Positions 52,187 to 60,688 of a stretch of 64,000 nt of DNA are shown here, piece by piece. The translations under genes and the position numbers were made by a program. Location of the stretch: positions 1 through 64,000 of the forward strand of contig NZ_VJZE01000003.1 of NCBI RefSeq assembly GCF_009377205.1, in the 5' to 3' direction. The first letter of the stretch is position 1, and each line of letters opens with the position of its first letter. The notes below the pieces were generated by a model. It searched no databases, was not told the DNA's origin, and was given only the letters and a program-made list of their open reading frames with translations. The DNA is from Streptomyces phyllanthi (lineage in GTDB: Bacteria; Actinomycetota; Actinomycetes; Streptomycetales; Streptomycetaceae).

Positions 52187-54358
52187 ATGTGTGGAATCGC
52201 GGGAGTGGCCCGTCTGGACGGACGTGATCTCGGGCCGGAGGCCGACACCGTACTGAACGAACTGGTCCGCATACTTGATCACCGAGGGCCGGACGAGCGG
52301 GAAATACTCCATGACGGCCCGGTCGGACTGGCCTTCACCAGGCTTTCGCTCGTCAACCCCCAAGACGGCAGTCAGCCCCTGGTCAGTGATGACGGCAACC
52401 TCGTTCTGATTGCCAATGGAGAGATTTACAACCACAAGCAGCTCGCAGCCTCGCTGCCCGGCTGCGTGCGGCTCAGGACGGGCTCGGACTGCGAAGTCCT
52501 GCTCTATCTCTACCGGCAGTACGGACTGGAATTCCTGCGTGACGTACGGGGTATGTTCGCCCTCATCCTGTGGGACCGGGTGAACAACCAGCTGGTTCTC
52601 GCCCGGGACCGATTCGGCATCAAGCCGCTCTATTACCACCGCAACGACGAGCGCATCGTGCTGGCATCAGAGATCAAGGGCCTGTTCGCCGACCCGGATA
52701 CGCCCAGGCGATTCGACTGGGAGGGCGCCCTGGCCACCCCTGCCCTCGCCGCGGCGCCGAGTTTCAACCAGTCCTCGGTGAGCACCTGGTTCGACGGCGT
52801 CGACCTGGTCCCGGCGGCGACGATCCTCCGCATCGACCTCCGCGACGGCCGCACATCCGAGCATCGCTACTGGGAGATTCCTTCGCACACCGAACAGGCC
52901 ACCGGCGCGGATGAATTCATCCGGCGATACGGCGAGATCCTCGAGGACTCCGTCCGGGACTGTGCCGATGCGGACAGCGAGCTCGGACTGTTCCTCTCGG
53001 GAGGCATCGACTCGTCCGCCGTGCTCGCACTCGCCGGAACCAGGCGCGAGGGCATGCACACCTTCACCGCCCTCACGGGCGGCACCCGGGACAACGGCGA
53101 CGCCGAGCACGCCGAGTGGATCGCGCGCGAGCTGGGAGTCCCCAACCACCAGGTGATCTTCCCGCAGTCCCACGCCCCGGCACCGGAGGAGTGGGTCCGG
53201 CTCCTGTGGCTGACGGAAACCCCGATGTGCGGTCCCGAGATCTACTACAAGCACGAACTCCACCGCTTCGCCCGCCAGGAACGACCCGAGCTGCGCGGAA
53301 TGCTCCTCGGCGCCGCCGGCGACGAGTTCAACGGAGGCTACTCCCATGCGATGGGGGGAGACGACTGGGACTCCTTCGCGGCGGGGCTCGCCTATCTCGA
53401 CCGCAACACGCGACTGGACCGGCATCCGGCTCTGCGTCACTGGTGGGCGGAGGGCCCGTCCTTCATCGCGGAGCAGGCACTCGACGGCCGCGGTGCGCAC
53501 GGGCCGCGTGACGCGTACCGCTCCTACTTCGCGTCCGAGTACATGAAGGTCCAGCAGTACAACGTCTGGCACGAGGACCGTACGGCGGCGGGCAGCGGCA
53601 TCGAGGCACGAGTGCCCTTCCTCGACCACCGTCTCGTCGAGCTGACCGCAGTGGTGCCGGACCGGTTGCGTCCACGGCTCCTGTGGAACAAGCGCATACT
53701 CCGGGACGCGGTCGGCACCCGGCTGCCCGCCCGGATCGCCGAGCGCCCCAAGGCCCCCTTCTTCTATGGATCGGGAACCCGTCACGCCTACCGCATGCTC
53801 GCAGACCTCATGAAGGCCAACTCGTACGAGCTGGTGGAGCGGGCGCTCGCCGCCCCCGGAGCCGGCGACTTCATCGACGCGGAATCCGTCTGGACGTACC
53901 TGAAGGTGCTGGGGGAGGGCACAACGGATTCCCCGGCTGTGGAAATGCTCATGCGCGTGCTGAACATGGGGCTGCTCGCGGAGCTGACCGGGAATCCGCC
54001 CGTTCTCGAGGAACTGTCCGCCGGGCCCGTCCGCGCTGAGTACTCCGGCAGTTCCGTCGCGGCTGCCGAAGCGGACGATCACTTCCGAACGGGCGATCCG
54101 GACACCGGTGGCGTTCCGTCACTCACGGACGGTGTGTTGCTGCTCACCAACCCGGTCGACTCCACGTGGTATCTCCTCAAGGACGGGGAGATCGAGTTCG
54201 TGCTGGAAGAGGACGCCCATGTGCTCCGAGTTCTCCGGCAAATCGACGGTGTGGCCAGGATGAGCGACATTCTGGCCACAGCGGATGTAGAGATGACGGA
54301 CGTCAGAGGCGATCTGGACAGCCTTCTCGATCTGGGTTTCATCTCGCTGGGAGACTGA
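52187..54358 (+). CDS. asparagine synthetase-like amidotransferase fused to a PqqD-like domain
   Basis: The 723-residue protein starts MCGIAG, giving the Cys2 nucleophile of class II glutamine amidotransferases (about 1-200). The synthetase domain has the ATP PP-loop SGGIDSS (271-277) and GAAGDEFNGGY. The last 75 residues (from about 650, LLTNPVDSTWYLLKDGEIEF) form a PqqD-like winged domain, which in RiPP enzymes binds leader peptides. Lasso cyclases are AsnB homologues, but no B2 protease or acidic acceptor residue is present. It may activate the carboxyl end of the 22-mer for amidation or coupling. Confidence 0.9.
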   Translation: MCGIAGVARLDGRDLGPEADTVLNELVRILDHRGPDEREILHDGPVGLAFTRLSLVNPQDGSQPLVSDDGNLVLIANGEIYNHKQLAASLPGCVRLRTGSDCEVLLYLYRQYGLEFLRDVRGMFALILWDRVNNQLVLARDRFGIKPLYYHRNDERIVLASEIKGLFADPDTPRRFDWEGALATPALAAAPSFNQSSVSTWFDGVDLVPAATILRIDLRDGRTSEHRYWEIPSHTEQATGADEFIRRYGEILEDSVRDCADADSELGLFLSGGIDSSAVLALAGTRREGMHTFTALTGGTRDNGDAEHAEWIARELGVPNHQVIFPQSHAPAPEEWVRLLWLTETPMCGPEIYYKHELHRFARQERPELRGMLLGAAGDEFNGGYSHAMGGDDWDSFAAGLAYLDRNTRLDRHPALRHWWAEGPSFIAEQALDGRGAHGPRDAYRSYFASEYMKVQQYNVWHEDRTAAGSGIEARVPFLDHRLVELTAVVPDRLRPRLLWNKRILRDAVGTRLPARIAERPKAPFFYGSGTRHAYRMLADLMKANSYELVERALAAPGAGDFIDAESVWTYLKVLGEGTTDSPAVEMLMRVLNMGLLAELTGNPPVLEELSAGPVRAEYSGSSVAAAEADDHFRTGDPDTGGVPSLTDGVLLLTNPVDSTWYLLKDGEIEFVLEEDAHVLRVLRQIDGVARMSDILATADVEMTDVRGDLDSLLDLGFISLGD

Positions 54359-54360
54359 CC

Positions 54361-55389
54361 ATGTACCAAACGGCAGTCGAGCCGCTGGCCAAAGGAGAGG
54401 GTGAAGTGCGCGGCCGACTGGACTCCTACACCAGTCGATTCGGGCGCTGGAACGAACTGGCGAGCGTCCGCCGCAAGCCGCAGCGGTCCTTCGAGAGTTC
54501 CGGGACCGTCTACTTTCCTCCGGAACTGTATCCCGTGGCGATGCACCCGCTGGTCACGGACTGCGGTGACGGACGGGTGGAATGGCTGCTGCTGCGTCGC
54601 CTCTACGGCTATCTCGACTTCACATCGGAACTCGAAAGTTCAGCCGTCATCCCGGTCGCCACAGCCATCAGCAGGGGGCGGTCCGGTCTGCAGTTGCCGG
54701 AGCGGATGAAGGCGGACGCGTTCAAGATAGTCACGGACGAGGCGTGGCATGCCCAGGTCTCGTATGACTTCGCGCACGAGATCGAGCTTGCCTCCGGTGT
54801 TCCGCAGGCCTTTCCGGACGACGATCCGCCGGCGTTCGTCGGGCGTCTTGGCGCCCTTCGTGAGGAACTTCCCCACGAGATCAGAGGGGTGGAAGCGATG
54901 GTCTTCGCCATCGTGAGTGAAACCCTGATCTCCGGAATTCTGTCGGACATTCCCCGGGACGGTCGGCTTCCTCGGTCGGTTCGCGAGCAGGTGCGGGACC
55001 ATGCCGAAGACGAAGGGCGGCACCACGTCTATTTCCGATCACTGCTCCACCATCTGTGGGCAGCCCTGACCGCACAGGAGCGCAGAGCCGTGGGACCGCA
55101 GGTCCCGGCGGCGATCCACGCGTTCCTCGAACCGGACTACGCCAGGGTGGCCCAGGATCTGCGGACGCTCGGCCTGACGAGCGGGCAGATCGAGCAAGTC
55201 CTCGCGGAATCCTGGCCGAAGGAACAGCTGGCCCGTCAGATGGCCGACGCCTCGACCGGCCTTGTCCGCTACTTCGCCGAGGTCGGCGCCCTCGACGACG
55301 GGAAGACCCGGGAGCGCTTCGAAGAAGCCGGCCTCATGGGCCATACGGCAGGAGAAGAAAGAGAAAATGGGCACTGTGGTGATCGGTGA
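54361..55389 (+). CDS. AurF-type diiron N-oxygenase
   Basis: The 342-residue protein carries the full AurF diiron ligand set at a constant offset of 9: Glu92, Glu127, His130, Glu187, His214, Glu218 and His221, against Glu101, Glu136, His139, Glu196, His223, Glu227 and His230. Visible motifs are DEAWH, VSETL and HAEDEGRHH. AurF and relatives oxidise an amine to hydroxylamine, nitroso or nitro. ATG 54361 directly follows the synthetase stop. Its place after a peptide-modifying synthetase suggests N-oxidation of a released or peptide-bound amine. Confidence 0.9.
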   Translation: MYQTAVEPLAKGEGEVRGRLDSYTSRFGRWNELASVRRKPQRSFESSGTVYFPPELYPVAMHPLVTDCGDGRVEWLLLRRLYGYLDFTSELESSAVIPVATAISRGRSGLQLPERMKADAFKIVTDEAWHAQVSYDFAHEIELASGVPQAFPDDDPPAFVGRLGALREELPHEIRGVEAMVFAIVSETLISGILSDIPRDGRLPRSVREQVRDHAEDEGRHHVYFRSLLHHLWAALTAQERRAVGPQVPAAIHAFLEPDYARVAQDLRTLGLTSGQIEQVLAESWPKEQLARQMADASTGLVRYFAEVGALDDGKTRERFEEAGLMGHTAGEERENGHCGDR

Positions 55390-56623
55390 TGACACGGCGT
55401 CATCGAGATATTTCTGGCGCTTCTGGACGGCGAACACGGCCAGCGGCGTCGGATCCGCCGTCACACTGATAGCCGTTCCCCTGGTCGCGGTCTCGACTCT
55501 TCATGTGTCCACCCTTCAGGTGAGCTTGCTGGCGGCGGCCGGCCAGGTCGGCTGGCTGGTCCTGGGGCTTCCCGCCGGAGTCATCGTCCAGAGGTTCCCC
55601 CTTCGGGGCCTGCGGATCACCATGGACCTGCTGCGCATGGCGGCCGTGGGCTCCATACCGCTCGCCTGGGCCCTGAGCGCGCTGACCTACGGGCAGCTGC
55701 TGGTGGCGACGCTGATCACCAGTTTTGCGAACGTCCTGTCCGACATCGGCAGTTCGACGTTCCTGCCGAAGATCGTCGACAAGGCGGAGCTGAACTCGCG
55801 CAACAGCTTCATGTCGGGGACGGTCGCGGTGACCCAGACGGGCGGGCCGTCCCTGGGGGGCGCCCTGGTCCAGCTCGTCGGCCCGGCGGGGGCCATGGTG
55901 ATCGATGCGGCGAGTTATCTGATCTCGGCCATGACTCTCAGGGGCCTGCCCGAGTACCGCGCGGGCAGTGCCCCGCGGTCCCGCGCCCTCCAGCAGATCC
56001 GCGAGGGGTGGACCTTCGTCGTCGGACACCCCGTCATGTTCCCGTGCATGCTGTGGGCGACCGCCACGAATTTCGTCAACGGGGCCCTGGCGGCGCTCGT
56101 GCCCACCTATCTCGTCCGAGTGGCGGAGATGTCGCCTCTCATGGTCGGAGTCCTCATCGCCCTGGACGGCGTGGGCTCCTTCGCGGGTGCCGCGGTCGCG
56201 ACGAAGCTGGCGGCGAAGGTGGGCACCGCGCGCGCCCTCCTCTGCGCGAGCGTCGGTGGAGCCGTCCTCGCCCTCGCGATGCCACTGACCACGCAGCCCG
56301 GCAACGCCTGGTTCTTCGGGCTCGGATACGGCGGCTTCGCGGCCGGAACGGTGATCGGCAGCATTCTGACGCGTACCCACCGCCAGATCGACAGTCCGCC
56401 GGATCTGCTCGCACGCGTCATGGCGACGGTCCGGTTCGTCTCCTGGGGTGCCTTGCCACTGGGGGCCGTACTCGCCGGGCTGCTGGCCGAGTTCGGCAGT
56501 CTGAGGTGGTCACTCTCGGCGGCATGCGCGCTGGCTCTCGTGGCCCCCGCCATCCTCATGCTCAGCCCCGTCGCCCGACGTCGTGAGCTGGGCGACACCG
56601 TGCAACTGCCGAAGGCGGGCTGA
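55367..56623 (+). CDS. major facilitator superfamily exporter
   Basis: This integral membrane protein of about 418 residues has around 12 hydrophobic segments, with SGVGSAVTLIAVPLVAV near the N terminus and MAPSMLxxx-type spacing typical of the MFS DHA3 group. ATG 55367 lies within the last 23 bp of the AurF-like gene, and an upstream AGGAG supports it. It probably exports the peptide-derived product of this operon or provides self-resistance. Confidence 0.82.
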   Translation: MGTVVIGDDTASSRYFWRFWTANTASGVGSAVTLIAVPLVAVSTLHVSTLQVSLLAAAGQVGWLVLGLPAGVIVQRFPLRGLRITMDLLRMAAVGSIPLAWALSALTYGQLLVATLITSFANVLSDIGSSTFLPKIVDKAELNSRNSFMSGTVAVTQTGGPSLGGALVQLVGPAGAMVIDAASYLISAMTLRGLPEYRAGSAPRSRALQQIREGWTFVVGHPVMFPCMLWATATNFVNGALAALVPTYLVRVAEMSPLMVGVLIALDGVGSFAGAAVATKLAAKVGTARALLCASVGGAVLALAMPLTTQPGNAWFFGLGYGGFAAGTVIGSILTRTHRQIDSPPDLLARVMATVRFVSWGALPLGAVLAGLLAEFGSLRWSLSAACALALVAPAILMLSPVARRRELGDTVQLPKAG

Positions 56624-56654
56624 CGTCAACCGGCAACCATCGAAAGGCGCTTGA

Positions 56655-57443
56655 GTGCAACACGTCGACACCGCCACCTGGCTCCAGCCGCTTCGGGAAC
56701 GAGGACTCGTTCCGGAGGGCTGCCTCGCAGCCTTCGTCGTGGGTTCGGCCGCGCGCGGCTGGCACAACGAACGGAGCGACTTCGACATCTACATCGTCAG
56801 CTCGGACGAGTGGGAGTCCACCGGCTACGGGACCATAGCCATGCCCCTGAATCCTCCTCGTGTGCGGACCGAGATGTTCTACACGGGAGACAGGAAGTGG
56901 GAGGTGACCTACTGGCTCAAGGAACAATTCGAGCAAATGTTCGCAAAGGTCTCCTGGGGCGAGTACAACCGGGGGGTCGTGTCCGCCCGTGTTCTGGCGC
57001 CCCGGGAGGAGCTGGCCCTCTCGCGTCTGCAGAACTGTCTGGTCCTGCTCGGTCAGGAATGGATCGACGCCAGTCGCCGGCGGCTCTCGGAGTCCGCCTT
57101 CCGCTCCTTCGTCGTGGCTCGCTCGCTCGGCGCCGCTGATGACTGCGTCGAGGACGCGCTGGGGCAGATGGACGCGGGCAATCTGGAGAGCGCCACTCTC
57201 TCCGCCCGTGCCGCGCTGGGATTCGCCGTCGACGCCCTTCTCGAAGGGCAGGGCGAGTACGGGAGCCAGTTGCCCAAGTGGCGGCCCAACCGGTTCCGGG
57301 CCGTGTCCTCGGAATTTCTCTCGTTCGAGGACTACTGGGCTCTGGAGACCATGCGCGGGTACGATCCGGACGACCCGCGTCCCTGGATCAACGACGTCCT
57401 GACCATCTGCCAGGAAATCGCGATGCGTGTGGAGACCTCGTGA
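56655..57443 (+). CDS. nucleotidyltransferase-fold (MNT-type) protein
   Basis: The 262-residue protein has a minimal nucleotidyltransferase motif near residue 30, GSAARG followed by SDFDIYI, the GSxxxG and DxD pair that binds Mg2+-nucleotide. A helical C-terminal region follows, as in kanamycin-nucleotidyltransferase-like and HEPN-associated proteins. It could nucleotidylate a small molecule or peptide, for activation or resistance. The GTG start follows GAAAGGCG. It overlaps the PqqD gene by GTGA. In phosphonate routes cytidylyl transfer is used, but that enzyme is of a different family. Confidence 0.8.
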   Translation: MQHVDTATWLQPLRERGLVPEGCLAAFVVGSAARGWHNERSDFDIYIVSSDEWESTGYGTIAMPLNPPRVRTEMFYTGDRKWEVTYWLKEQFEQMFAKVSWGEYNRGVVSARVLAPREELALSRLQNCLVLLGQEWIDASRRRLSESAFRSFVVARSLGAADDCVEDALGQMDAGNLESATLSARAALGFAVDALLEGQGEYGSQLPKWRPNRFRAVSSEFLSFEDYWALETMRGYDPDDPRPWINDVLTICQEIAMRVETS

Positions 57444-57727
57444 CCGCCGCCTCGGTCGGCCCGTCCGACGTGCCGCGCAGAAGCCTGGGATTTCGCGTAC
57501 GCCGGGTCGAAAGCGGCCTGGTGATCGGCTTCAAGGACCAGGCCCTGGAGCTGTCCGACTCGGCGGAACTCATCTACCGCTGCATGGACGGGCGTCGCAC
57601 CGTGGCGGACGTCGCGGCCGTCGTCGCCGCCGAGTACGGCATCGAGGAGGCACAGGCCCTCGCCGACGTCGCCGAGTTCATAGACGAGCTGGCTGCCCAT
57701 GGCATCGTGACCATCCAGGGTGTGTGA
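57440..57727 (+). CDS. PqqD-family peptide chaperone
   Basis: The 95-residue winged-helix protein matches PqqD/RRE proteins: RVRRVESGLVIGF, LSDSAELIYRCMDGRRTVADVA and a C-terminal helix with VAEFIDELAAHGIV. Such proteins bind a precursor leader and present it to modifying enzymes. It is the last gene of the peptide operon and supports a ribosomal-peptide route. Together with the PqqD-like tail of the synthetase, two recognition domains serve one locus. Confidence 0.85.
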   Translation: MTAASVGPSDVPRRSLGFRVRRVESGLVIGFKDQALELSDSAELIYRCMDGRRTVADVAAVVAAEYGIEEAQALADVAEFIDELAAHGIVTIQGV

Positions 57728-57889
57728 AGCCACGGGATCGTTCTCATGGCGGTGTCGCGTGCCTGCCACGTGCACCTGGCTCCGGTGAGAGAACCTCTTG
57801 GCTTGCTCAAGGGGAGATTGAAGTAGCCGGGGCGGGGGGCATGGTCCGGACACCCGGGGCGTCTGGCCCGGTGGAAGGGGGAAGTGATC

Positions 57890-58270
57890 GTGACTGCTTT
57901 GGTCGTGGTGGCCGCCGTCATGCTGGGGGTGGCTGTGCTGTGTGCCTGGCTCGTGCGTCGGGCCTGGCGGCGTGCCTGGGACGATCTGGGCCGGCAGGCG
58001 TCCGGGTACGGCCGGGGGAGTGGGCAGGGCCACGGAGTATGGCCGACGAGCGGCAGTACGGGTGCGGCATCAGCGGCAGGAGGCGCCGGCACTTCGGCAA
58101 GCTGTTCGTCCTGGTACGTGGAGGGTGACGCCCGCGACTGCTCGCCGTCCGGTTCCTCCTGCGGCGGTTCCTCCTCCTCCTCTTCCTCCTGCTCCGGCAG
58201 CAGCTCTTCCTCCTGCGGCAGTTCGTCGTCCTGTGGCAGCAGTTCGTCGTCCTGTGGCAGTTCCTGCTGA
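57890..58270 (+). CDS. small membrane-anchored Ser/Cys-rich protein
   Basis: The protein has an N-terminal membrane helix (VVVAAVMLGVAVLCAWLV), a basic stop-transfer stretch (RRAWRRAW), a Gly-rich linker and a tail of about 35 residues almost entirely Ser, Cys and Gly, with eight or so cysteines spaced every 4-6 residues. GTG 57890 is chosen over 57884 because AAGGGGG is better spaced. Codons show the normal third-base pattern. It resembles Streptomyces small membrane proteins with Cys-rich tails. The function is unknown. Confidence 0.6.
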   Translation: MTALVVVAAVMLGVAVLCAWLVRRAWRRAWDDLGRQASGYGRGSGQGHGVWPTSGSTGAASAAGGAGTSASCSSWYVEGDARDCSPSGSSCGGSSSSSSSCSGSSSSSCGSSSSCGSSSSSCGSSC

Positions 58271-58406
58271 CGGCTGGGGCGTTCGGACGCGAGGTGGGGC
58301 AACCGCCGTTGGACGACGGCAGGGAGGTGGCACCCCAAGGACCGATGGCCCCGGCGCCGGTGCGCCGGGGCCTGCGCCTATCTCGTGTCTCGGCAGGCCG
58401 CGCGGC

Positions 58407-60398
58407 TCATGCCGTGTGGATCTCCAAGGCGGCGCGCACGGCGGACTCCACGGCTCCCTCGATCCACGCCGGCTTGACGGACGTGTGGTCCCCGGCGAAG
58501 TGCAACGGCCCTTCGCGTACGGGGATGGCCGGCAGCAACTCCGTGTGCTGCCCGGGCAGGAGCACGGACGCCTCGCCGTAGGCGTAGGGGTCGCGCAGCC
58601 AGCTCTGCGTGCGGCCCGCGCCGGTGTAGAAGACCTCGATGCGCCGGCCGTAGACCTGCTGGAGGCCGCACAGGGCGTGGGGGTACCGTGCCTCGTCGTC
58701 CAGGGAGTCCCAGCGCAGCGCGTCGTCCGCCCAGCTGTAGGAGGCCAGGACCACACCCCCCGCGCTGCCCGGAACCGGATGGGAGGGGTGGAACATGAAC
58801 CGGTTGGCGTTGTCCGACACCGAGCCTCCCCCCACGACGCCGACCGCCTCCGGCTGGTCGCGCGTCATCGCGCGGTTGGCGGCGTAGTGGGTGCGCTGAC
58901 CCGCTGTGATGTGCCCGTCGGGCACGGAGGGGTGGGCGCCCAGCAGACTGCCGTCCGCGGCGGCGCGGCCGGTGCGGTAGGCGTCGTACAGGCCCGGCTC
59001 GACGGCGTTCAGCTCGCGCTTCCAGTCGGCCTCGTCGAACTCCCACCAGCGGCGGCTGAACTCCAGCAGCACCTTGGTCGCGCTGTCGTAGTGCAGTTCG
59101 CAGACCGCGCGGCGCTTGCCGTACGACATGGGCGGGTCGATCTGTACGTGGCGCAGTCCGGAGAACGGCACCGTGACCACGGCGACGTCCGCGGTGAACT
59201 GCTCGCGCACGACGGGACCGTCGCGGCCCTCGGACACGGTGTCCACCCACACGTGCGGGCCCTTGCCCCGGACGTGCTCGGTGTCCGGCGAAGGGCGGTC
59301 GGGGTGGTGGTACTCGATGCGCGTCACCCGGCGGTCGAACCGCACGTCCCTGCGCACGCGTTCCAGGAGGGCGTCCGGCAGTACGGCCGTGCCGCCCTCC
59401 AACTCGTAGAAGGGCGTGCCGGGGCTGATGAGGGAGGAGCCGATGAAGCTGTGGATGAAGGACAGAGGGAGGCGTGAGGTGAGGTTCTCCAGGGTGCCGA
59501 TCAGGTCGATGGTCCGCTCGTCGAGGCCGGCGTGCTCGGTCAGGAAGCGGAACATCGACCAGTCACCGAACCGCCGCACCACGCGGGCCCAGCCCCGGAG
59601 CCGCTCCGGGAGCGGCTTGTCGACCCGCTTGCCGTCGCGGTCGACGTAACTGAACTCGTCGCGCACCGGGTCCAGCGCGGAGCGCAGGATGGCGGCGGCG
59701 GGGGTGTCCCAGTGGGCCCGGGGGACACCGAAGGACCGGTTCACGCGCCGGGGCGCGCGGGCGTAGTCGGCGCGCCGCACGCGGATGCCGTTGACGTGGA
59801 TCCAGGTGCGGTTGGCGGGACGTCCCTCGTCGTCGACGTCCACATAGTGGAAACGCCGCTTCTTCAGGCCGAACTGGTCGATCAGCTCCATCACCAGGGG
59901 ATGGCTGCCGGGGATGCGCATCGCGCCCGCTTCGGCGTACTGGCGGGGATCGGCGAAGGGCTGCCCGGCGTGTTCGTGACCGCCGTTGCGGAAGGTCTTG
60001 ATGCGTCCGCCCGCACGGTTGCCGTTGGCCTCCAGCACCGTCACCCGATGACCTGCCCTCGTCAGCAGCCAGGCAGCCACAAGACCGGCCGGACCGGCGC
60101 CGATGACCAGGACGTTTTTGGGGCGTGTCCGTCGGTGAGCAGGGAGTCCCCCTTGGAGGACACGCTGGTAACGCGGGACTAGGGGGCGGTCGTCGGAGTC
60201 CAGTACGAGGAGTGCGCGAGCGACGGCAAGGCACCGGTCGAAGTCGGTGCCAGGGCTCTCGCTCGGGGCGGCCGGTGCGGGCAGAGCCGCGGCGACACCG
60301 CCGGTCAGGGCCGTCGCCACCGTGGCCGTGCCGGCCGCCGCCGCGAAGCTCCTCCGGGAGAAGCCGCCATCCGAGCGCACCGCGTGATCTTCAGTCAT
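58407..60398 (-). CDS. Tat-exported flavin monoamine/L-amino-acid oxidase
   Basis: The 663-residue protein has a twin-arginine signal ([13 protein letters not shown]) then an Ala-rich segment, so export in folded form is expected. The FAD motif [17 protein letters not shown] is followed by the GG-doublet region [10 protein letters not shown], and C-terminal FAD contacts [10 protein letters not shown] lie near the end. Members oxidise L-amino acids or amines, releasing H2O2 and ammonia. ATG 60398 is used because the open frame upstream lacks signal features. It is oriented away from the peptide cluster; a link to it is not supported. Confidence 0.88.
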   Translation of the reverse strand: MTEDHAVRSDGGFSRRSFAAAAGTATVATALTGGVAAALPAPAAPSESPGTDFDRCLAVARALLVLDSDDRPLVPRYQRVLQGGLPAHRRTRPKNVLVIGAGPAGLVAAWLLTRAGHRVTVLEANGNRAGGRIKTFRNGGHEHAGQPFADPRQYAEAGAMRIPGSHPLVMELIDQFGLKKRRFHYVDVDDEGRPANRTWIHVNGIRVRRADYARAPRRVNRSFGVPRAHWDTPAAAILRSALDPVRDEFSYVDRDGKRVDKPLPERLRGWARVVRRFGDWSMFRFLTEHAGLDERTIDLIGTLENLTSRLPLSFIHSFIGSSLISPGTPFYELEGGTAVLPDALLERVRRDVRFDRRVTRIEYHHPDRPSPDTEHVRGKGPHVWVDTVSEGRDGPVVREQFTADVAVVTVPFSGLRHVQIDPPMSYGKRRAVCELHYDSATKVLLEFSRRWWEFDEADWKRELNAVEPGLYDAYRTGRAAADGSLLGAHPSVPDGHITAGQRTHYAANRAMTRDQPEAVGVVGGGSVSDNANRFMFHPSHPVPGSAGGVVLASYSWADDALRWDSLDDEARYPHALCGLQQVYGRRIEVFYTGAGRTQSWLRDPYAYGEASVLLPGQHTELLPAIPVREGPLHFAGDHTSVKPAWIEGAVESAVRAALEIHTA

Positions 60399-60688
60399 GG
60401 CGGACTTTGTACTGGCGGCCGTGACCAGGCGTCCGCCCTTCGCTCCGGCGTTGACCCGAAGGAGCGAAGACGGCGACAAACCCTGACGTCACAGCAGGTC
60501 CGCCGACGTGAACGGCTCGGAGAACCCGAAGGGATGAATGCCGAGCGAACTTCGTCGGCCGCCGCGATCGATCCCCGACACTGCCACATGCGTATCCACA
60601 TCCGTGCTCTCCTGCGGGCCTGCGCGGCGCATCGCGTACGCGGCGCCGATCCGGCCTCACGAGAGCGCGGGGCGACGGAGGGGGAAGG
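60399..60688. promoter_or_regulatory. divergent intergenic region with hairpin
   Basis: A 9-bp inverted repeat, CTTCGCTCC (60438-60446) and GGAGCGAAG (60461-60469), separated by 14 bases, lies 40-71 bp upstream of the oxidase start. It could be an operator or mRNA structure. Nothing else was identified. Confidence 0.4.

Noticed and set aside
52028-54358. Classic lasso peptide cluster
   Set aside because: The peptide lacks any Asp or Glu to form the ring, there is no transglutaminase-like leader protease, and only the synthetase and PqqD domains match.
54361-55389. Azomycin (2-nitroimidazole) pathway, because MppP-like and AurF-like genes coexist
   Set aside because: No aldolase or RohQ-type cyclase was seen, and the two genes lie 40 kb apart in separate operons.
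57574-58338. Glu/Gln-rich reading on the minus strand opposite the Ser/Cys-rich gene
   Set aside because: It is the antisense of Ser/Cys codons and of the pqqD end, with no ribosome site or family.
58407-60398. Amine oxidase as part of the peptide cluster
   Set aside because: It is on the opposite strand, separated by an unrelated small gene, and carries a Tat signal, so nothing ties it to the pathway.
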